Below the pieces are notes generated by a model that was not told where the DNA came from, did no database searches, and saw nothing but the letters and a program-made list of their open reading frames with translations. The translations under genes were made by a program, and so were the position numbers. From NCBI GenBank assembly GCA_964547985.1, contig CAZJPV010000001.1:62001-126000 (forward strand): a stretch of 64,000 nucleotides of DNA. Direction: 5' to 3'. The first letter of the stretch is position 1; every line of letters starts with the position of its first letter. Source of the DNA: JAPLJU01 sp964547985 (GTDB taxonomy: Bacteria; Desulfobacterota; Syntrophia; Syntrophales; UBA2192). Positions 59,720 to 64,000 of this stretch are shown here, one piece after another.

Positions 59720-61240
59720 TTACGATTTCCTCCGTTGTGTGATGATGCAAATCATGACGAAAAAAGCCATGCATAAATACACGAAAAAATCTCCGAACCT
59801 GGAATAAAAAGTCCTGCCCTCCATGACATGAAAAATGCCCTGCAGGACCGTCGTTTCAAAAAGCCCTGTTCTCGAGAGGATCTCTCCTGTCGGCGCTATG
59901 AAGGCGCTGACCCCGGTATTGGCCGCCCGCATGATGAAGAGACGGTTTTCCACCGCCCTGAAAGCCGTGATGGCCAGGTGCTGATATGGGGCGGAAGACT
60001 TTCCAAACCAGGCATCATTCGTTAGGTTGACCAGGAAGGACGCACCCCTTTCCCGGTAAGCCCGGCTGATCTCCGGGAAGATTGCCTCATAGCATATCAG
60101 AATTCCGGCCTTTGCGCCATCCAGCGAGAGAGGCTCGAAGCCCTCTCCGGGCAGAAAATCCCCGATACCAACGGCGAGCTTCTCGACGAGGGGGAAAAAT
60201 CGCCTCAGCGGAACGTACTCTCCGTATGGGACCAGGTGGACCTTGTCATACTTCCCGAGGATCCCCCCCTGGGGTGAAAGGAGATAGGCGCTATTCTGAA
60301 AATACATCCGGTTGTCGATTCGCCGGTAACTGGGGCTTCCAAAAATAAGAAAGGCCTTCGAGTTCCTCGCCACAGCCAAGACCTCCCCGTGTTTCTCTTC
60401 GGTCTGCTGAAAGAAGAACGGAGTGGCCGTTTCCGGCCAGACGATCAGATCGGGGCTGCTCAGGGCCGCTTTCCCGGAGAGGTCAGCGTATATTCGAATC
60501 GTCTCCGCCTGAAAACGGGGATCCCATTTGATACTCTGATCGATATTCCCCTGAACAATCGAAACAGGCTTTGCGGGGGTATTTCTGATATGGGCCGCTG
60601 TGTCAGCAAGCCGGTACACCCCGTAACTGTACGCAGCGGAAAGCAGGAGACTTCCGACCACGAGCTCCGTGAGGATGATAAACTGGCTTTCTTTTCTCGT
60701 GATGAGATCGCACAGAACGGCGTTGACGAGCACGAGAAGAAAGGAGATCCCGTAGGTTCCCGTCACATCGGCGATCTGGATCATGGGAAGGTTCAAATAC
60801 TGGGCGTGGGCGAGATTTCCCCAGGGAAAGCCCGTCAGGAGATTGGCCTTCCCGTATTCAAGGAGAATCCACAGGACGGGCGCGGTGATGACCAGGGGCA
60901 CCTGTCGCCTGTCGAAATAGGTCACGCCTGCGGCAAAGAGGGAAACATAGAGGCTCAGGTAGAAGGCGAGAAGGAGCATGACGAAAATACCGAGATAGAG
61001 AGGGAGATGGCCGTACTGAACGACGACACCGGACACCCAGTAGAGAAGACCGACGTTGAATATGAGACCGCTTGTGAGGCCCAGCAGGAAGGCACCGGCC
61101 ATATCCCGCCCCCTTAAGGTGTAAAGGAGGGGAACCAGGCAGATCCAGGCCAGGGCCCAGTGTCCGAATTTCGGGAATGAAAGGAAGAGAAGCAATCCGG
61201 AAAGGACCGAAAGAAAGAGGGAGCGGGGATCCAGGCCCAT
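59720..61240 (-). CDS. lnt: Apolipoprotein N-acyltransferase
   Basis: Adds the third acyl chain to lipoproteins in the inner membrane. 506 residues: about seven or eight transmembrane segments (LFLSVLSGLLLFLSFPKFGHWALAW onward, to about 200 and one at the C-terminus), then a nitrilase-type periplasmic domain with the catalytic triad Glu (LIVWPETATPFF), Lys (KYDKVHLVPYGEYVPLR) and Cys (ILICYEAIFPE). Its TAA is followed directly by the prfB ATG. It lies 47 bases after corC on the same strand, the usual corC-lnt pairing. The window's several lipoproteins need this enzyme. Confidence 0.95.
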   Translation of the reverse strand: MGLDPRSLFLSVLSGLLLFLSFPKFGHWALAWICLVPLLYTLRGRDMAGAFLLGLTSGLIFNVGLLYWVSGVVVQYGHLPLYLGIFVMLLLAFYLSLYVSLFAAGVTYFDRRQVPLVITAPVLWILLEYGKANLLTGFPWGNLAHAQYLNLPMIQIADVTGTYGISFLLVLVNAVLCDLITRKESQFIILTELVVGSLLLSAAYSYGVYRLADTAAHIRNTPAKPVSIVQGNIDQSIKWDPRFQAETIRIYADLSGKAALSSPDLIVWPETATPFFFQQTEEKHGEVLAVARNSKAFLIFGSPSYRRIDNRMYFQNSAYLLSPQGGILGKYDKVHLVPYGEYVPLRRFFPLVEKLAVGIGDFLPGEGFEPLSLDGAKAGILICYEAIFPEISRAYRERGASFLVNLTNDAWFGKSSAPYQHLAITAFRAVENRLFIMRAANTGVSAFIAPTGEILSRTGLFETTVLQGIFHVMEGRTFYSRFGDFFVYLCMAFFVMICIITQRRKS

Positions 61241-61287
61241 CTCCCTGAACGATGCGCGTCGGGTTTTCCTGATCTTGGATAACTTTT

Positions 61288-62118
61288 CTATCGGGTATCT
61301 CCTTTTTTCTTGATCCTGACCTTCTTGATGCTTCGCTCGTCGGCCGAGGCAATCACCATTTCGAGACCGTCATGCTGGATAACATCGCCCGTCATGGGGA
61401 TCCGTTTCATAGTATCCAGGATGAGTCCTCCGAGGGTCTCATATTTGCCCACGGGGATTTCGACGCCGAAGTGCTGTTCAAAGACCTCGATTTCCACCCG
61501 GCTGTCGACCAGGGTGTAGCCGTCGGGGAGTTCGACAAATTTTTCCTCTTCCTGATCGTGCTCGTCCCGGATCTCGCCGACAATCTCCTCGATGAGGTCC
61601 TCCAGCGTGACGAGCCCCGAGGTCCCGCCGTATTCATCGATGACGATGGCCATGTGCAACTTTTTTTCCTTCAATTCATGGAGGAGGAGATGAATGTTCT
61701 TTGTTTCCGGGATAAAATAGGGTTTTCTCAGGATGGACAGGATCTCTTCCTGCCGGATGGGCCTGGACCAGAATTTCAGAAGGTCTTTGACGTTGAGAAT
61801 CCCGATGATGTTGTCGATGCTCCCGCTGTATACGGGTATTCGGGTGTGTCCATGCTGGATAATGAGCTCGATAATCTCCTCGATGGGGGCATGGCTTCCG
61901 ATCGCTAGAATATCGGTTCGGGGGATCATGACTTCCCGGGTGAGGGTCTCCCGGAATTCTAGGATGCTCTCGATCATGGCACCGGACTGGGCGTCGATGA
62001 GACCTTTTTCCTCCCCGGCGTCGATAATGGACTGGATTTCCTCCTCGAGGCGGCTTTGATCCTCCTCGGGCGTGCCGGCCGAGAAAAATTTTCTTATGCG
62101 GTCCAGAATTTTCCCCAT
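61288..62118 (-). CDS. corC: CorC/HlyC-type CBS-pair protein
   Basis: Cytoplasmic protein with two CBS domains and a C-terminal CorC_HlyC domain; the family is linked to magnesium/cobalt homeostasis. 276 residues: acidic helical N-terminus (EDQSRLEEEIQSIIDAGEEKGLID), CBS 1 from VMIPRTDILAI (about 66-125), CBS 2 (about 130-185, with IVIDEYGGTSGLVTLEDLIEEIVGEIRDE), then FVELPDGYTLVDSRVEIEVFEQHFG. No transmembrane DUF21 domain, as in YbeX. Co-encoded with lnt. Confidence 0.92.
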   Translation of the reverse strand: MGKILDRIRKFFSAGTPEEDQSRLEEEIQSIIDAGEEKGLIDAQSGAMIESILEFRETLTREVMIPRTDILAIGSHAPIEEIIELIIQHGHTRIPVYSGSIDNIIGILNVKDLLKFWSRPIRQEEILSILRKPYFIPETKNIHLLLHELKEKKLHMAIVIDEYGGTSGLVTLEDLIEEIVGEIRDEHDQEEEKFVELPDGYTLVDSRVEIEVFEQHFGVEIPVGKYETLGGLILDTMKRIPMTGDVIQHDGLEMVIASADERSIKKVRIKKKGDTR

Positions 62119-62134
62119 GGCAGAGTTCTCACCC

Positions 62135-63010
62135 TTACAATCCCCTCAGATATTCCGGCCTCAGGAGGTCCCGGCGCCCCTTTTCGATCACGCCATCGAG
62201 GAGAGCGAGAACCTTCTTCTGATCGGCGGGCAGTCTCGCCCTGATCGGCAGGTAGTTGGATGCGTGGTTGGACGTAAAAAAACAATTCGTGAAACTCGAC
62301 ACGGCGACGATGGTGCGGAGCTCCCCGAGAAGATCAAAGGTACCGGGCAGGACAAAGGCACCGCTCCGGCATGCCTCGTAGAGCGGCGTTCCCGGAACCA
62401 CCATCACCGTGAGCATACCGGCGTAGTCCGGGTCCACGTCCGTCAGGATGCGGGCCGTCTCCAGGGCATGCTCCGCGCTCAGCTCGGCCCCCCCGATGCC
62501 CAGAAGGGCCGTGACCGACAGCTTGACCCCGGCTTGCTTCACCCGGCGACCGGCCTCGACCATCTGATCATAGGTGACCCCCTTCCGGATCCTCCGGAGA
62601 ACCTCCTCGCTTCCCGTCTCCACACCCAGATAGACGATCTTGAGCCCCGCGTCCCTCACGGCGGCAAGTTCTTCCCGGTTTTTTCGAAGGATGCTCTTCG
62701 CGTTCGCGTAAGTTCCGACCCGCTGCACCCCGTGGATGTTTTCCCGGATGGACTGCAGGATCTCAAGAAGCCTCCGCTGGGGGATGATGAGCGCATCGCC
62801 GTCACATAGGAAGACCCGTTCCACTCGGCGCTGTGTCGTCCCGGCCTCCCGGATGTCGTCCTCGATTTCGTCGGAGGTCTTGATCCGGAACCGCTTCTGC
62901 TTGTAGGAGGGGCAAAACGTGCATTGATTATGAGAGCACCCGACGGTCGCCTGCAGAAGGAGGCTCCGGGCTTCGCTGGGAGGTCTGATGATCAGGCCTT
63001 CGTACTTCAT
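62135..63010 (-). CDS. Radical SAM protein with CX4CX2C cluster motif
   Basis: 291 residues, complete barrel. The cluster ligands are C25, C30 and C33 (VGCSHNQCTFCPSYKQKRF), i.e. CX4CX2C rather than the usual CX3CX2C. The later strands are typical: ERVFLCDGDALI, RVGTYANAKSIL, GLKIVYLGVETGSEEVLRRIRKG, LSVTALLGIGGAE. The family (COG1032-like) is annotated only generally; the substrate is unknown. Six bases separate it from the upstream Cys-rich small protein gene, so both are likely one transcript. Confidence 0.85.
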   Translation of the reverse strand: MKYEGLIIRPPSEARSLLLQATVGCSHNQCTFCPSYKQKRFRIKTSDEIEDDIREAGTTQRRVERVFLCDGDALIIPQRRLLEILQSIRENIHGVQRVGTYANAKSILRKNREELAAVRDAGLKIVYLGVETGSEEVLRRIRKGVTYDQMVEAGRRVKQAGVKLSVTALLGIGGAELSAEHALETARILTDVDPDYAGMLTVMVVPGTPLYEACRSGAFVLPGTFDLLGELRTIVAVSSFTNCFFTSNHASNYLPIRARLPADQKKVLALLDGVIEKGRRDLLRPEYLRGL

Positions 63011-63016
63011 GCCGCC

Positions 63017-63226
63017 CTACTCCAGCGTGCCGCTGTAGGGGTTGACCCGGACATCGTGAAAACACTTGTGGCAGAACGCTTTCGGGTCTATGTGCCCGCA
63101 ACCATAACCCCAGAGATCGAACTTCCGACAATCCGCGCAGAGCGGAATGGCACAGCCATCACAGAGGATGACCGAACTTTTTGTCTTACAGGCACCGCAG
63201 AGGTCTTTTCCGTCCGTCACTTTCAT
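63017..63226 (-). CDS. Small Cys-rich protein, probable zinc-binding
   Basis: 69 residues with nine cysteines in CxxC-like pairs (C10/C13, C22/C25, C30/C33, C52/C55, plus C43) and His45, His53 and His57. The spacing resembles B-box or double zinc-ribbon folds, so one to two zinc ions or an iron-sulfur cluster are plausible. AAAAAGGAG precedes the ATG. It is encoded immediately before the radical SAM gene. Function unknown; a role as partner or specificity factor of that enzyme is conjecture. Confidence 0.65.
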   Translation of the reverse strand: MKVTDGKDLCGACKTKSSVILCDGCAIPLCADCRKFDLWGYGCGHIDPKAFCHKCFHDVRVNPYSGTLE

Positions 63227-63422
63227 CGCCGGTACTCCTTTTTCAATCGTCCACGCTAATCTATATCATGATCCGACAAAACGCAAGCCGTCTGCCGACG
63301 TCTCACAGACGATTTTCGGGAACAAAAAACGGAGATGGCAAACATCTTGCAGAAAAAATATTTGTGTTTCGAGCGATCGAAAAAAATTTTTTCACTTTTT
63401 CAACGTTTTTAGCAAATATCGC

Positions 63423-63450
63423 TTGACATTATGTAAACATTCTTTATAAC
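63423..63450 (+). promoter_or_regulatory. Strong sigma70-type promoter for the kamA-family gene
   Basis: TTGACA (63423-63428), 16 bases, TATAAC (63445-63450). The 330-base gap 63227-63555 has an AT-rich part upstream, including the palindromic A-tract GAAAAAAATTTTTTC (63379-63393), which could bend DNA or act as an UP element. The leader of about 100 bases contains no recognised riboswitch. Confidence 0.65.
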
Positions 63451-63555
63451 GATTCTCAACTCGATTGGATTTTTTCATCGCTCACTGAGACGGAGAGAGC
63501 ATCGTTGTGAAGATCAACACATGCCGACCGATAGACGAGGAAAGGAGATCTCTGA

Positions 63556-64000
63556 ATGGAAGACAATGTCTGTCTTACTCAAGAGGCGGAGCCTCCCGGT
63601 AGACACACCGGCGCCGCCGGTTCGGCTCTGGATGAGCTGAAAGAACAACACCCCTCACCTTCCGTGGTAATCACCACGACCAGGAAGAACAGGTCAGTAT
63701 TTCTCTTTCCCACCCGAGGCATCAGCACCTGCAAACCCAGTGCACGGTCCAAGGCGTTCCAGAAACGTTTCTATCCCGGTATCACCCTCGTCGAATGGAA
63801 TGACTGGCAGTGGCATCTGAAGAACCGCATCACCGGTCTCGAAACCCTCTCGCAGATGATCTGGCTCTCGGACGACGAAATCAACACCATCATGAGACGG
63901 GGCGGCAGCGTCCCCCTCAGCATCACCCCCTATTACGCCAGTCTCCTGGACGCGATGGACCCGGAGCAGCCCCTGCGACGCACCGTGATCCCCAGAAGCC
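63556..64000 (+). CDS. KamA family (lysine 2,3-aminomutase-like) radical SAM protein, 3' truncated
   Basis: The frame from ATG 63556 (AAAGGAGA seven bases upstream) is open to the window end, 148 codons. A variable, probably disordered N-terminus of about 75 residues is followed by RFYPGITLVEWNDWQWHLKNRI, then LETLSQMIWLSDDEINTI and VPLSITPYYASLLDAMDP, which match the N-terminal domain of lysine and glutamate 2,3-aminomutases (PLP and radical SAM). The cluster motif and PLP lysine lie beyond the edge. Roles known in the family are beta-lysine production for the osmolyte N-acetyl-beta-lysine, lysine fermentation, and EF-P modification; which applies is open. Confidence 0.85.
   Translation, partial: MEDNVCLTQEAEPPGRHTGAAGSALDELKEQHPSPSVVITTTRKNRSVFLFPTRGISTCKPSARSKAFQKRFYPGITLVEWNDWQWHLKNRITGLETLSQMIWLSDDEINTIMRRGGSVPLSITPYYASLLDAMDPEQPLRRTVIPRS

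Overview
This window looks like a chromosomal segment from an anaerobic, Gram-negative bacterium, most likely a Desulfobacterota (former Deltaproteobacteria) lineage close to the Syntrophales. That placement is inference. It rests on indolepyruvate:ferredoxin oxidoreductase (IorAB), a branched-chain-type ABC transporter encoded together with acyl/aryl-CoA ligases, several ferritin-like proteins next to a thiol peroxidase, the ApbE-like COG2122 protein, a cofactor-independent phosphoglycerate mutase beside homoserine dehydrogenase, and outer-membrane/lipoprotein functions (Lnt, MltD, M48 lipoprotein). Genes are densely packed, often with ATGA or TAATG overlaps. No phage, transposase, plasmid or CRISPR signature was seen.

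Layout. 1-5.2 kb (+): end of proS, a bifunctional (p)ppGpp synthetase/hydrolase, an N-acetylmuramoyl-L-alanine amidase, rph and rdgB; then tRNA-Pro. 5.5-7.6 kb (+): lipocalin and M48 protease lipoproteins. 7.7-9.5 kb (-): DUF192 protein and phosphomannomutase/phosphoglucomutase. 9.6-18.1 kb (+): a structured leader followed by a solute-binding protein, LivG, a long-chain-type acyl-CoA synthetase, LivH, LivM, LivF and a PaaK-like ligase, apparently an uptake-and-activation module for a carboxylic acid. 18.2-22.9 kb: peroxiredoxin, two ferritin-like proteins, M28 peptidase, recJ. 23-29 kb: a DUF4911 protein, an unrecognised helical protein, rpmB, phosphofructokinase, a CrtI-like flavoprotein, purN and purM. 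29.3-40.4 kb (+): recG, then a long run hom, apgM-like, ybgC, TPR protein, iorA, iorB, TPR/membrane protein, a broken yidD-like gene and a CbpA-type DnaJ. 40.5-47.4 kb (-): dtd, a DUF1285-like gene, guaB, dnaE and a COG2122 gene. 47.5-56.2 kb (+): radical SAM/B12 protein, small membrane protein, an M16 peptidase pair, M20 hydrolase, phoH, ybeY, LOG-like protein. 56.4-63.2 kb (-): mltD, prfB with a programmed frameshift, lnt, corC, a radical SAM protein and a Cys-rich small protein. The window closes inside a kamA-family gene (+).

Most interesting signals: (1) prfB carries the classical +1 frameshift at an in-frame TGA, so its real start lies in another frame; (2) the transporter/ligase cluster has a folded leader with two terminator-like hairpins, and its last ligase lacks the usual AMP-binding P-loop; (3) a yidD-like gene has an in-frame TAA inside its conserved Cys motif, and the TPR gene before it seems to have lost its start by one base in a G run; (4) rdgB appears to start at CTG inside the rph stop codon; (5) a radical SAM protein with CX4CX2C spacing is paired with a nine-cysteine small protein; (6) a phosphoglycerate-mutase-like protein is translationally coupled to homoserine dehydrogenase and is a candidate homoserine kinase.

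All functional calls come from reading translated sequence and recalling families; no database search was run.
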